Assembly: GCF_024753145.1 (NCBI RefSeq)
Contig: NZ_JANUGU010000001.1
Coordinates: forward strand, 1,426,001-1,490,000
Direction: 5' to 3'
Source: Massilia terrae
Lineage (GTDB): Bacteria > Pseudomonadota > Gammaproteobacteria > Burkholderiales > Burkholderiaceae_D
DNA: 64,000 nucleotides
Shown here one piece after another: positions 24,826-34,151 of this stretch. The notes beneath the pieces are model-generated. The model was not told the DNA's origin. It saw only the letters and a list, made by a program, of their open reading frames with translations, and searched no databases. Numbering within the stretch: the stretch's first letter is position 1; each line of letters opens with the position of its first letter. Position numbers and translations under genes: made by a program.

Positions 24826-25484
24826 GCAAGCACGACCCGGCCTGGTGGCAACCGAAGCTGGCCGCGCTGGCGGCCGGCGCAGCGGGCAATGACGGCGCCC
24901 ACGACGCCAGCCACCTCGAGCGCGTGTGGCGCACCGCGCAAGCGCTGTTGAAAGATCATCCCGAAGCCAACGCACTGGTGGTGATGGCCGCCTGCTACCT
25001 GCACGACCTCGTCAACCTGCCGAAGAACGATCCCGAACGCGACCAGGCATCGCGCCGCTCCGCGCGTCTGGCGCGACACCAGCTCGGCTGGATGGATTTT
25101 CCGCCTGAGCTGCTGGATGGCGTGGCGCATGCGATCGAGGCGCACAGCTATTCGGCCGCGATCCCGGCCGACAGCATCGAAGCGAAGATCGTGCAGGATG
25201 CCGACCGCATCGACGCCCTCGGCGCCATCGGCCTGGCGCGCGTGTTCTACATCGGCGGACAGCTTGGCCGTCCGCTCGCCCACGCCGACGATCCGCTTGC
25301 ACTCGATCGCCCGCTGGACGACCGCAGCTACACACTCGACCACTTCGCGGTCAAGCTGGCGGCCCTGCCGGGCATGATGCAGACCGCCGCCGGACGCCGC
25401 CTGGCCGAGCGCCGCGTCGCGCTGCTGATGGAGTTCCGCGAGCGCTTCGCCGAAGAGTGGCTGGGCCGGTCGCCCGATGTATGA
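24822..25484 (+). CDS. HD-domain phosphohydrolase
   Basis: A 220-residue HD-superfamily hydrolase. The metal motif set is present: HDASHLERVWRTA (first His), AACYLHDLVN (HD pair) and VQDADRIDALGAIGLAR (final Asp). This is the YedJ-like group of small HD proteins that hydrolyse phosphate esters of nucleotides or related compounds; the substrate is unknown. It overlaps the RNase H-like gene by 4 bases, so the two are co-translated. This pairing suggests nucleic-acid or nucleotide turnover. Confidence 0.88.
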   Translation: MSKHDPAWWQPKLAALAAGAAGNDGAHDASHLERVWRTAQALLKDHPEANALVVMAACYLHDLVNLPKNDPERDQASRRSARLARHQLGWMDFPPELLDGVAHAIEAHSYSAAIPADSIEAKIVQDADRIDALGAIGLARVFYIGGQLGRPLAHADDPLALDRPLDDRSYTLDHFAVKLAALPGMMQTAAGRRLAERRVALLMEFRERFAEEWLGRSPDV

Positions 25485-25540
25485 AAGGTGCTTGATCGGA
25501 TGTTAAGATAGGCGTTTGAGCATCAGTCACTTCGAATTTC

Positions 25541-26776
25541 ATGACATCGACGGCCGCCAACCTGAAGCCCTCCTCCGGCAACCTCAACTTCGTCCTGGTC
25601 TGCGTTTTCATCGACATGCTCGGCATCGGGCTGATCGTCCCGGTGCTGCCGGTGCTGGTCGGCCAGTTCGTCAGCGGCCGCGAACAGCAAGCGCTATGGT
25701 ACGGCGTGATGGCGATGGTGTTCGGGCTGATGCAGTTCATCTTCATGCCCATGCTCGGCGCCATCAGCGACCGCATCGGCCGCCGTCCGGTGCTGATGTA
25801 TTCGATGACGGGCATGTGCATCAATTTCCTGGCCACGGCCTGGGCGCCGAACCTGGCCTGCCTGTTCATCGGGCGCGTCATCGGCGGCATGTCCTCTGCC
25901 AGCATGTCGGTGGCCTCGGCCTATGCGTCCGACATTTCGGCCCACGAGCACCGCGCCAAAAGCTTCGGCAAGATCGGCGCCGCCTTCGGCCTCGGCTTCC
26001 TGTGCGGCCCGATGCTGGGTGGCCTGCTGGGCGACAGCAACATCCACATGCCGTTCTACGTCGCCGCCGCGCTGTCCGCCGCCAATCTCGTCTACGGCTA
26101 TTTCTTCGTGCCGGAATCGCTGCCGCCGGGTGCACGCGCGCCGTTCCGCCTCGCCCGCGTGAATCCCTTCGGGGCGCTGCTGCGGCTGGCCGGGCGCCGC
26201 GACATCCGCGGACTGGTCATCGTATTCACGCTGGTCGCCTTCGCGCAGATGATGCTGCAGTCGACCTGGGTGCTGTACACCACCTTCCGCTTCGACTGGA
26301 CCCCGCGCGACAACGGCATCGCCATGTTCTGCGTCGGCCTGGCTTCGGTCGTGGTGCAGGCCGGCCTGCTGGCGGTCCTGATGCGGCGCTTCGGAGAAAC
26401 CCGCCTGTCGATGCTAGGGCTGGCCTCGGGCGCGCTGGCCTATTTCCTGTACGGGCTGGCCACGCACGGGTGGATGATGTATGCGGTCATCCTGTGCAAC
26501 CTGCTGGCCTTCGCGGCCGGCCCGGCCCTGCAAGGGATTATTTCGAAGACCACACCCGGCAGCGAACAGGGCGAGCTGATGGGATCACTGCAATCGGTCA
26601 GCAGCCTTGGCGTGATCGTGATGCCGCTGGTCGGCACCGCTATTCTCGGCGCAGTCAGCCACCTGCCGTCCGACGACTGGCGCGTGGGCAGCTCCTTCTA
26701 CCTATGCGCATTGATGCAGGTGCTCGCCATCGTGGTCGCGCGCCGCTACTTCGCCCACCATCACAAGCCCGCATGA
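25541..26776 (+). CDS. MFS transporter, TetA/TCR-like
   Basis: A 411-residue protein with 12 predicted membrane helices. Helix 1 begins FVLVCVFIDMLGIGLIVPVL, and the loop between helices 2 and 3 is GAISDRIGRRPVLMYS, the MFS motif A. FGLGFLCGPMLGG in helix 5 is the drug-antiporter motif C region. This matches the tetracycline-efflux-like (TCR/Tet) branch, which pumps out drugs with proton exchange. Actual drug resistance cannot be claimed, because many chromosomal homologs do not confer it. Its stop overlaps the next transporter's start (ATGA). Confidence 0.88.
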   Translation: MTSTAANLKPSSGNLNFVLVCVFIDMLGIGLIVPVLPVLVGQFVSGREQQALWYGVMAMVFGLMQFIFMPMLGAISDRIGRRPVLMYSMTGMCINFLATAWAPNLACLFIGRVIGGMSSASMSVASAYASDISAHEHRAKSFGKIGAAFGLGFLCGPMLGGLLGDSNIHMPFYVAAALSAANLVYGYFFVPESLPPGARAPFRLARVNPFGALLRLAGRRDIRGLVIVFTLVAFAQMMLQSTWVLYTTFRFDWTPRDNGIAMFCVGLASVVVQAGLLAVLMRRFGETRLSMLGLASGALAYFLYGLATHGWMMYAVILCNLLAFAAGPALQGIISKTTPGSEQGELMGSLQSVSSLGVIVMPLVGTAILGAVSHLPSDDWRVGSSFYLCALMQVLAIVVARRYFAHHHKPA

Positions 26777-27627
26777 GCGGCCACATGCCGGGCGCGGTGC
26801 TGGCGGCCGTGCTGTTCGCCGCGCTGATGCACGCCAGCTGGAACGCCCTGGTCAAGTCGCGCAGCGACACCGCCCTCGCGACGGTGCTGGTGGTGGCCGG
26901 CGGCGGCCTGCTCGGCGCCATGGCCCTGCCCTTCCTGCCCGCGCCGGCGCGCGAGAGCTGGCCTTTCATCGCCGCCTCCAGCGTCGCGCAGCTGGCCTAC
27001 TACACACTGCTGGTCGAGACCTACAGCAGCGGCGACATGAGCCTGTCCTACCCGCTGATGCGGGGCAGCGCGCCATTGCTGGTCGCGCTGGTGAACGGGC
27101 CGCTGACCGGCGAGCATCTCAGCGGCGCGCAGTGGCTCGCGGTGGGCCTGATCTGCGGCGGCATCTTCGCGATGTATGAGAGTGCGCGCAGCGGCTCGGC
27201 GCGCGGCCGCCGGACCACGGCCTTCGCGCTGGCGACGGCCTGCATCATCGCCACCTACACGATGATCGACGGCGCCGGCGTGCGTCACTCCGGCGCGCCC
27301 GCCGCCTACACGATCTGGATTTTCCTGTTCAGCGGGATGGGTGCGCTGGCCTGGGCCGCCATGCGGCGCGGCCCGGACCTGCTGCCGTTCGCGCGCGCCA
27401 ACCTGCCGCTGGTCGTGATCGGCGGGGTGACCACACTGGGCTCCTACGGCATCGCGCTATGGGCGATGACGCTGGCGCCGGTGGCCGCGGTGGCGGCCCT
27501 GCGCGAGACCTCGATCCTGTTCGCGACCGCGATCGCCGCGCTGGTGCTGGGTGAACGGGTCAGCCCCGCGCGACTGTCAGCTGTGGCGCTGGTCGCCTGC
27601 GGGGCCGTGGCGATGCGCCTGGCCTAG
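26773..27627 (+). CDS. EamA/DMT-family transporter
   Basis: A 284-residue protein with ten hydrophobic helices in two homologous halves. HASWNALVKSRSDTALATVL opens the first EamA domain and AYTIWIFLFSGMGALAWAAM the second. The last helices contain LRETSILFATAIAALVLGER, the typical late EamA motif. Members export metabolites, amino acids or drugs. The start overlaps the MFS stop, so both are translated together. The stop codon overlaps the convergent TonB receptor's stop region by 4 bases. Confidence 0.87.
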   Translation: MSGHMPGAVLAAVLFAALMHASWNALVKSRSDTALATVLVVAGGGLLGAMALPFLPAPARESWPFIAASSVAQLAYYTLLVETYSSGDMSLSYPLMRGSAPLLVALVNGPLTGEHLSGAQWLAVGLICGGIFAMYESARSGSARGRRTTAFALATACIIATYTMIDGAGVRHSGAPAAYTIWIFLFSGMGALAWAAMRRGPDLLPFARANLPLVVIGGVTTLGSYGIALWAMTLAPVAAVAALRETSILFATAIAALVLGERVSPARLSAVALVACGAVAMRLA

Positions 27628-29810
27628 AACTTCATTTCCATCGTCGCGCGGACGACCATCCTGCCCGGCGTGATGGAGGTGCGGGTCACCGAACCGTTCT
27701 GGTCGAAGTAACTGCCCGAATTGATGAAGTCCTGGCGCAGCACATTCGCCAGCGCGACGCGCAGCTGGTTCTTCGGATCAAACTTCCACAGTGCGTACAT
27801 ATCGACGTCGCGGCGCACGCTCTGGTAGGCCAGCTGGTTGGCCGAAATGCGCACCTGGCCGCCGTTCTTGAAGGCGTAGCTGGCGCCGGTGGTCAGTTGG
27901 CCAACTTTGTAATCGAGGCCGAAGGTCGCCGACACCGGCGTCTGCTGGTCGAGCCGGTTGTTCGGTGCAGCGACCGAATCCACAGTCGACCAGTTGCGGC
28001 TCACGCTCGCGCGCAGGTCGAGCGCGGGCGCCTCTGCCCACAGCGACTTAAGCGGAAACTTGGTTTCCAGCTCCAGCCCGTAGGTGCGCGCGTTGCCGAA
28101 GTTGGACGGCAGGCCCACCCAACGGCCATCGCGGAAGATCGTCAGCTGGCGCGTGAAGTCGGTGATCTGGCGCGTCGACGCGCTGATCGAGGCCATGCCG
28201 CCGCCGTCCCAGAAGTGTTCGTAGGCCGCGTCGATGCCACGCGCCAGTTCCGGCTTCAGGTCGGGATTGCCCATGAAATCAGGCTCGGTCGAGCTGTTGT
28301 TCAGCGACAGGAAGCGGTGCGGAATCAGGCTTTGCACATCGGGCGCCTTGTAAGTGCGGGTCAGCGCCAGGCGCACCTGGTCGGCCTTGGTGCCCGGCAG
28401 CTTGTACATGGTCTGCATCAGCGGGCTCCAGACCGAGGAGCGCGTGTGCGCGGTATCGAAGGTATTGCCCTCGATGCGGGTGAAGATCCCTTCCCAGCGC
28501 ATGCCAAGGTACACCGACCAGCGCGGCGTGACGTTCCATTCGTCCTGGGCGAAGCCGGCGAAGCGCAGCACACGGCCCTTGTAGTGTTCATCCGAGAGGT
28601 AGGCCGGTTGGCCGGCGATCGATGCGTCGCGCTGCAGGCGGGCGTCGGTGCGGTTGTTGTAGCCGAAGTCCCAGCCCAAGGCGAGCGCATGATTCTCGAC
28701 CAGTGGATTGGTGTACTTGCCGGTCGAGGTGAATCCGCGGTCGGTGCCTTTGGAATCGATCTTGCTGTCCAGCGTTTGCGTGGCGCCGTTGTAGGCCAGC
28801 CGCCGCGTGACGTTGCCCAGGCCGCCCAGCACGCCGCCGATCTTCAGGTCCAGTTTCGAACCGGATTCCAGCTTGTGGGTCCAGTTCAGGTCCGTGCGGA
28901 AGAACTGGTTATCGTTGGTCATCGGCAGCCACTGGTGCGGATACTGTGCGGGCGCGCCGTACACGGTGGTGATGTCGCTGGTGCCGTTCAGGCGGAAGCG
29001 GTTCACGTTGATGAAGGTCTGCCAGGTCACCGTGTCGCCGCCCTCCAGGTTCCAGTTGAGGCGCGGGCTGATGTTGAGCGCGTCGAAACGCGTCGCCGAA
29101 TAGGACGTGGTTTCGCGCAGCAGGACGCTGCGGCCGGCCGCGTCGTAGCCCTGCTCCAGCGCCGGCGAGGGCCGCGCCGACTCCTGGTGGATGGCATTGG
29201 CGGCCAGCGACCACGAGAGCTTGCCGGCGCGGTCGGACAGCTGCAGGTTGGCGGTCGGGTTGCTGTAGTCGGGGCCGCGGCCGTAGCCCAGCTTCAGTTC
29301 GCGCTGCGCGGTCTTGATCGCCTTCTTCAGCACGATGTTGATGGTGCCCGCGATTGACTGGGTCGAGAACTCGGCGGTGGCTGCGCGCAGCACCTCGATC
29401 CGCTCGATCACATCAGGCGCGAGCGAATCGATCGAGAAGCCCGCCGGCGCGCGTTCGCCATTGATCAGGATCTGGGTGTAGCCGCTGCCCAGGCCACGCA
29501 TGCGGATCTCGCCGCCGCGCCCACCGCCGCCGCTCACCGTCACGCCGGGCACACGCTTGAGCACATCGAGCACGTTGTTGTCCCCGTACTTGACGATCTC
29601 CTCGTGGTTGACGACGATTTTGGTCGCGGTGTCGTCGCGACGCGGGTCATAGGCTTCGGCGGACCCGCGCACTTCAACCTTCTGCATCGGCGCTTCCGTG
29701 CTGGTGGCTTTGGCTGCGCCGGTTTGCGCTTCCTGCGCATGCGCGGAAGCCGCGAGCGCAACGGCGGCGGCGATGATCGTCAGGCGAAAGGGCTTGCTGT
29801 GGTCTTGCAT
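27624..29810 (-). CDS. TonB-dependent outer-membrane receptor
   Basis: A 728-residue outer-membrane receptor. A signal peptide (FRLTIIAAAVALAASAHAQE) is followed by a TonB-box-like MQKVEVRG segment. The plug domain (~55-165) has NNVLDVLKRVPGVTVSGGGG, IRMRGLGSGYTQILINGERA and AEFSTQSIAGTINIVLKK. A 22-strand barrel follows, ending with the required C-terminal Phe (RATMEMKF). Such receptors import siderophores, vitamins or oligosaccharides using TonB energy; nothing nearby identifies the substrate. Its closest relative is the next gene upstream (29929-32139), sharing the same AYDPRRDDTA plug start, which points to local duplication. Confidence 0.93.
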   Translation of the reverse strand: MQDHSKPFRLTIIAAAVALAASAHAQEAQTGAAKATSTEAPMQKVEVRGSAEAYDPRRDDTATKIVVNHEEIVKYGDNNVLDVLKRVPGVTVSGGGGRGGEIRMRGLGSGYTQILINGERAPAGFSIDSLAPDVIERIEVLRAATAEFSTQSIAGTINIVLKKAIKTAQRELKLGYGRGPDYSNPTANLQLSDRAGKLSWSLAANAIHQESARPSPALEQGYDAAGRSVLLRETTSYSATRFDALNISPRLNWNLEGGDTVTWQTFINVNRFRLNGTSDITTVYGAPAQYPHQWLPMTNDNQFFRTDLNWTHKLESGSKLDLKIGGVLGGLGNVTRRLAYNGATQTLDSKIDSKGTDRGFTSTGKYTNPLVENHALALGWDFGYNNRTDARLQRDASIAGQPAYLSDEHYKGRVLRFAGFAQDEWNVTPRWSVYLGMRWEGIFTRIEGNTFDTAHTRSSVWSPLMQTMYKLPGTKADQVRLALTRTYKAPDVQSLIPHRFLSLNNSSTEPDFMGNPDLKPELARGIDAAYEHFWDGGGMASISASTRQITDFTRQLTIFRDGRWVGLPSNFGNARTYGLELETKFPLKSLWAEAPALDLRASVSRNWSTVDSVAAPNNRLDQQTPVSATFGLDYKVGQLTTGASYAFKNGGQVRISANQLAYQSVRRDVDMYALWKFDPKNQLRVALANVLRQDFINSGSYFDQNGSVTRTSITPGRMVVRATMEMKF

Positions 29811-29890
29811 GGTCTGGTCTTGTCGTTTTTAGAAAGGCGCTATTCTCGTCCATACGGTAGCCAACGGATCACCGCCGCGGAACTATTTTT

Positions 29891-29921
29891 GATATGCATG
29901 CAACACTGCGGCATGCATATC
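29891..29921. promoter_or_regulatory. perfect 11-bp inverted repeat between two TonB receptors
   Basis: GATATGCATGC (29891-29901) and GCATGCATATC (29911-29921) are perfect inverted copies with a 9-base spacer. They lie 8 bases past the stop of one receptor gene and ~80 bases before the start of the next. No T run follows. It could be an operator for the downstream receptor or a terminator for the upstream one. Confidence 0.5.
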
Positions 29922-29928
29922 CCCTCTG

Positions 29929-32139
29929 TCACAGCTTCACTTCGAGCGTCAGGCGCGCGACCATATAGCCGGGATACACCGTGTTGCGGGTGACCAGGCC
30001 GGCCGGCGTGGCATAGCTGGTGGCGTTCAGGCCGTCCTGTCCCAGGACATTGTTCAGCGCCAGTCGCAGCTGATACTTCGGATCGAGCCTCCAGGTCGCG
30101 TACAGGTCCAGGTCGCGGCGCACGTTCTGGTAGTTGGACTGGTTGGCCGACAGCCGCACCGGGCCGCCGGCGCGGAACGCGAAGCTGCCGCCGACGGTGA
30201 AGGCGCCCGTCCTGTAATCGGCGCCGAGCGTGCCTGACAGCGGCGTTTGCTGGTCGAGCCGGTTGTCCGGACCAGGTACCGACTGCACGCGCGACCAGTT
30301 GCGGCTCACGCTCGCGCGCAGGTCGAGCGCCGGCGCATCCGCGACCAGCGCTTTCAAGGGCAGCTTGGCCTCGGTCTCCAGGCTGTTGGTCACGGCCTTG
30401 CCTTCGTTGGACGGCATCTGGACCCAGCGGCCATCCTGGAACACGATCACGTTGCGCGTGAAATCCTGGATGCTGCGGCGCGACAGGGCCAGCGACAGCA
30501 TGCCGCCTTCGCCGAAGTAGTGCTCATACGCGGCGTCAAAGCCGAGCGCGAGCTCCGGCTTCAGATGCGGATTGCCGATCGAATCCGGCTCGGTTGGACT
30601 GTTGTTGACCGAGACGAAGCGACGCGGCGGAAGGCTCAGCAAATCCGGCGCCTTATAGGTGCGGGTGACGGCGAAGCGCACTTGGTCGGCCTTGGTGCCG
30701 GGCAGCTTGTACAGGGTCTGCATCAGGGGGCTCAGGACCGAGGAATTGGTGCGCGCGGTGGCGAAGTCGTTGCCGGAGGTCTGGATACGGATGCCCTCCC
30801 AGCGCATGCCGAAGTACAGCGACCAGCGCGGCGTGATCGTCCACTTGTCCTGCGCATACGCGGCCACGCGCGAGGAGCGGGCCTGGAAGCGCTGGTCGAG
30901 CATGTAGGCGGCGCTGCCGCCGACCGGCAGGTCGTTCTGCTCGCGGCTCTCGAAATGGCGGCCGTAGCCAACGTCCCATCCGAGGGCCAGTGAATGCCCC
31001 TCCAGCAGCGGGTTGGTGTATTTGCCGGTCGAGCTCAGGTTGTAGTCGTGGCCGCGGTTCTCGGTCGTGCTGTCGAGGACCTGCACCGCATCGCGCAGCG
31101 CGCTGCGGTCCTGCACATTGCTGGCGGCGATGGCGAAGCCGCCAAGCTTCATGTCGAGCTTCGAGCCAGATTCGAACTTGTGCACCCAGTTCAGCTCCGA
31201 ACGCAGCATGCCGAACTGGCTGGCCGAATGCAGTTCCTGCGATGGAAACGGCGGCGGCGCACCGAGCTCGGTGGTGGTGACTCCGTAGGTATCGCCGTGG
31301 AAGCGGTTCGCATTCAGGAAGCTCTGCCAGGTCAGCGTATCGCCACCCTCCAGGTTCCAGTTCACGCGCGGCGAGGCATTGAGGATCGCCGCATGGCTGG
31401 TGCCGAAACTGTCGGTGAAGCTGCGCAGGACCGGCACGCCAAGCAGGTCGTAATCCACTTCGTGGGCCGGGGCGAGGCGCTCCGCATGCTGGTAAATCAG
31501 GTTCACCGGCAGCGACCACGACATCTTGTCGGCCCGGTCGGCCAGCTGCAGGTTCAGGATCGGATTCGAGAAGCCAGGCCCCTTGCCGATGCCGATCTTG
31601 ACGTCGCGCTGGCCGGCCTTGGCGGTTTTCTTCAGGACGATGTTGATGGTGCCTGCCACGGACTGGGTCGAGAATTCGGCGGTGGCCGCGCGCAGCACCT
31701 CGATGCGCTCGATGACGTCGGGCGACAGCGAATCGATGGTGAAGCCGGCCGGGGCCCGCTCGCCGTTGATCAGGATCTGGGTATAGCCGCTGCCAAGTCC
31801 GCGCATGCGCACCTCGCCGCCGCGGCCATTGGCGCCGGTGACGGTCACGCCGGGTACGCGCTTGAGCACATCGAGCACGCTGGTGTCGCCGTACTTGGCG
31901 ATCTCCTCGCGCGTGACGACGATTTTCGATGCGGTGTCGTCGCGGCGCGGGTCATAGGCCTCGACGCTGCCGCGCACCTCCACTTTCTGCATCGGCGGTG
32001 CGGTATCGGCGCTGGACGTATTCGGGGTCTGGGACTGCTGCGCGTGCGCGAGGCCGGCCGCCGCGAGCGCCGTGACGAGCACGGTCAGCCGCAGCCGCCC
32101 TGGATATGCACGCGCCGCGTTCAACGTTGGGTTGATCAC
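29929..32139 (-). CDS. TonB-dependent outer-membrane receptor, tandem paralog
   Basis: A 736-residue receptor with a GTG start preceded by AAGGATGAG. The signal peptide (RLTVLVTALAAAGLAHAQQS) is followed by MQKVEVRG, a plug with TSVLDVLKRVPGVTVTGANG, VRMRGLGSGYTQILINGERA and STQSVAGTINIVLKK, and a barrel that ends RLTLEVKL. The final residue is Leu, slightly unusual, since Phe or Trp is favoured for barrel insertion. The two tandem receptors are similar along their whole length, in both plug and barrel, and were probably produced by duplication with later divergence in substrate loops. No fecI/fecR or periplasmic binding protein genes are beside them. Confidence 0.92.
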   Translation of the reverse strand: MINPTLNAARAYPGRLRLTVLVTALAAAGLAHAQQSQTPNTSSADTAPPMQKVEVRGSVEAYDPRRDDTASKIVVTREEIAKYGDTSVLDVLKRVPGVTVTGANGRGGEVRMRGLGSGYTQILINGERAPAGFTIDSLSPDVIERIEVLRAATAEFSTQSVAGTINIVLKKTAKAGQRDVKIGIGKGPGFSNPILNLQLADRADKMSWSLPVNLIYQHAERLAPAHEVDYDLLGVPVLRSFTDSFGTSHAAILNASPRVNWNLEGGDTLTWQSFLNANRFHGDTYGVTTTELGAPPPFPSQELHSASQFGMLRSELNWVHKFESGSKLDMKLGGFAIAASNVQDRSALRDAVQVLDSTTENRGHDYNLSSTGKYTNPLLEGHSLALGWDVGYGRHFESREQNDLPVGGSAAYMLDQRFQARSSRVAAYAQDKWTITPRWSLYFGMRWEGIRIQTSGNDFATARTNSSVLSPLMQTLYKLPGTKADQVRFAVTRTYKAPDLLSLPPRRFVSVNNSPTEPDSIGNPHLKPELALGFDAAYEHYFGEGGMLSLALSRRSIQDFTRNVIVFQDGRWVQMPSNEGKAVTNSLETEAKLPLKALVADAPALDLRASVSRNWSRVQSVPGPDNRLDQQTPLSGTLGADYRTGAFTVGGSFAFRAGGPVRLSANQSNYQNVRRDLDLYATWRLDPKYQLRLALNNVLGQDGLNATSYATPAGLVTRNTVYPGYMVARLTLEVKL

Positions 32140-32229
32140 GGCTCATCCTTCAGGTAGCGGTTATAGGAATATGCATAACAGGGCTGGCACCACCGAAAAA
32201 CGGCATTCCGCATCGGCACAGCAGCCCGT

Positions 32230-32235
32230 TATAAT
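32230..32235 (+). promoter_or_regulatory. -10 element of the psd promoter
   Basis: A perfect TATAAT 36 bases before the GTG start of the decarboxylase gene. The -35 region is weak (TTCCGC, 18 bases upstream), so only the -10 is asserted. Confidence 0.55.
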
Positions 32236-32271
32236 CCGTATTCTTGTTTAGTCGCCAAAAGGTTCCCGACC

Positions 32272-33123
32272 GTGTCCGATCGAATCAAAGTTCTGCCGCA
32301 ATATGTATTGCCGAAGCAGGCGCTGACCGCGCTCGCCGGCCGCGTCGCGGGTGCCCAGGGCGGCGCGATGACGACTCGCCTGATCCGCTGGTTCGTCGGG
32401 AAGTACGGCGTGAACATGGCCGAAGCGGCCAATCCGGACATCGCCAGCTACGCCAGCTTCAACGAGTTCTTCACGCGCCCCCTGAAGGAAGGCGCGCGGC
32501 CGCTGGCCAATGCGGACTTCGTATGCCCGGTGGACGGCGCGATCAGCCAGTTCGGCGCCATCGACGAACACGAGATCCTGCAGGCCAAGGGCCACAAGTT
32601 CACCACCGCCCAGCTGGTCGGCGGCGACGCGGCGCTGGCCGCGCAGTTCGCGCACGGCAGCTTCGCCAACCTGTACCTGTCGCCGAAGGACTACCACCGC
32701 ATCCACATGCCCTGCGACGGCCGGCTGACGCGCATGATCTACGTGCCGGGCGAACTGTTTTCGGTGAACCCGACCACGGCGCGCGGCGTGCCGGGGCTGT
32801 TCGCGCGCAACGAGCGCGTGGTCTGCGTGTTCGATTCGAGTGAGTTCGGACTGTTCGTGATGGTGCTCGTGGGCGCGACGATCGTCGGCAGCATGGCCAC
32901 CGTGTGGCACGGCGTGGTCAACCCGCCGCGCCTGCCGAAGGTGTCGGAGTGGACCTACGAGGGCCGGCAGGTCGTGCTGAAAAAAGGCGAGGAGATGGGC
33001 CGCTTCCTGCTCGGCTCCACCGTCGTCATGCTATTCGAGAAGGACACCATCGCCTTCAATCCGGCTTGGGCGCCGGAGCGCAGCGTGCGGCTGGGCGAGA
33101 TGATGGGTGATCGCCCGCGCTAA
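32272..33123 (+). CDS. psd: phosphatidylserine decarboxylase
   Basis: A 283-residue inner-membrane enzyme that converts phosphatidylserine to phosphatidylethanolamine. It has the family motifs FNEFFTRPLKEGARP, CPVDGAISQFG (Asp88), LSPKDYHRIHMPCDG (His region) and the autocleavage site FLLGSTVVML. Gly248-Ser249 is cut there to form the pyruvoyl group on the small alpha chain. The length fits the E. coli-type enzyme. The start codon is GTG at 32272; a TATAAT lies 36 bases upstream. The stop codon overlaps the convergent LysR gene. Confidence 0.95.
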   Translation: MSDRIKVLPQYVLPKQALTALAGRVAGAQGGAMTTRLIRWFVGKYGVNMAEAANPDIASYASFNEFFTRPLKEGARPLANADFVCPVDGAISQFGAIDEHEILQAKGHKFTTAQLVGGDAALAAQFAHGSFANLYLSPKDYHRIHMPCDGRLTRMIYVPGELFSVNPTTARGVPGLFARNERVVCVFDSSEFGLFVMVLVGATIVGSMATVWHGVVNPPRLPKVSEWTYEGRQVVLKKGEEMGRFLLGSTVVMLFEKDTIAFNPAWAPERSVRLGEMMGDRPR

Positions 33124-34040
33124 GGTTTCTCGAGCGCCGCGCGGTGCTGGGCGCAACAGGTTTCCTCCATCATGTCGAGGAAGACGCGGGTCTTGGCGGG
33201 CATCAGGCGGCGGCCGGGGAACACGGCCCAGCCGGTATAAGTCGGCAGCTCCCATTCCGGCAGCACGCGCACCAGTTCTCCCCTTTCCATATAAGGCTCG
33301 GCAAAGCGCCAGCTGCTGGCCGCGATGCCGGCGCCGCTGCACGCGATGCGCACCAGCAGGTCTGGTGAATTGGCGGCCAGGCGCGCCGGCAGCGTGCGCT
33401 CCCAGCGCTGCTTGCCGCGCGTGAGCACCCATGAGACCGGCCCTCCGCTGCGCGCCAGCATGCTGAGGAGGTCGTGTTCGACCAGGTCGTCCGGCTGTTC
33501 CGGCAGGCCGCGCTGGGCGATGTAGGACGGCGCGGCATACAGCCCGAAGCGATCGAAAGCGATGCGGCGCGCGTTGAGCGAGGCGTCATCAGGCAGGTCG
33601 CCCATGCGGATCGCGATGTCGAAGCCTTCGGCCAGCAGGTCGACCCGGCGCGGCGACAGGTCCAGCTCCAGGCTGACCTGCGGGTAGCGCTCGACAAAGC
33701 GCGCAATCACCGACACCAGGCCCAGATTGGCGAAATCGTGCGGCAGCGAGATGCGCAGCTTGCCGCTGGGCTCGGCCTGGCGATGCTGCGCCAACGCGCC
33801 GGCCGCCTCCACCTCTTCCGCCACCTTGCGCGCGTGCTCCAGCAGGCTGGCGCCGAATTCTGTCACCACCAACTTGCGCGTGGTCCGCTGGAGCAGGCGT
33901 TCGCCCAGCTGCGCTTCCAGCTGCGAGATGCGGCGCGAAACCGTCGATTTGGGCTGCCCGATGCGGTCCGCCGCCTTGCTGAAGCTGCCTGCGTCGACGA
34001 TCCGGGCAAAAAGAACAAGATCATTCGGTTCGATATGCAT
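33120..34040 (-). CDS. LysR-family transcriptional regulator
   Basis: A 306-residue LysR regulator. The winged helix-turn-helix is at 1-65 (DLVLFARIVDAGSFSKAADR, then STVSRRISQLEAQLGERLLQ). The effector domain follows (GKLRISLPHDFANLGLVSVI, LAEGFDIAIRMGDLPDDASL). It belongs to the group that often controls quinone- or aldehyde-detoxifying enzymes. The start at 34040 is set by the HTH; upstream reading would run through the promoter gap. It is divergent from the azoreductase gene at 34152, with a 111-base AT-rich gap. Regulation of that gene is the usual arrangement and the most likely role. Confidence 0.92.
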   Translation of the reverse strand: MHIEPNDLVLFARIVDAGSFSKAADRIGQPKSTVSRRISQLEAQLGERLLQRTTRKLVVTEFGASLLEHARKVAEEVEAAGALAQHRQAEPSGKLRISLPHDFANLGLVSVIARFVERYPQVSLELDLSPRRVDLLAEGFDIAIRMGDLPDDASLNARRIAFDRFGLYAAPSYIAQRGLPEQPDDLVEHDLLSMLARSGGPVSWVLTRGKQRWERTLPARLAANSPDLLVRIACSGAGIAASSWRFAEPYMERGELVRVLPEWELPTYTGWAVFPGRRLMPAKTRVFLDMMEETCCAQHRAALEKP

Positions 34041-34151
34041 ATTGTTCCACTGGCTGAATAATATTATCCATTTTAACGTCTTCTGGATTGAATTTGGAAT
34101 TGCTAAAGTACGTTCATCACCAATTCTCACCAGCCCGAAGGGAACTTTAGA

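Noticed and set aside
25541..27627. Acquired drug-resistance pair
   Set aside because: The MFS protein is TetA-like, but there is no TetR-type regulator, no mobile element and normal base composition. A chromosomal efflux pair is more likely.
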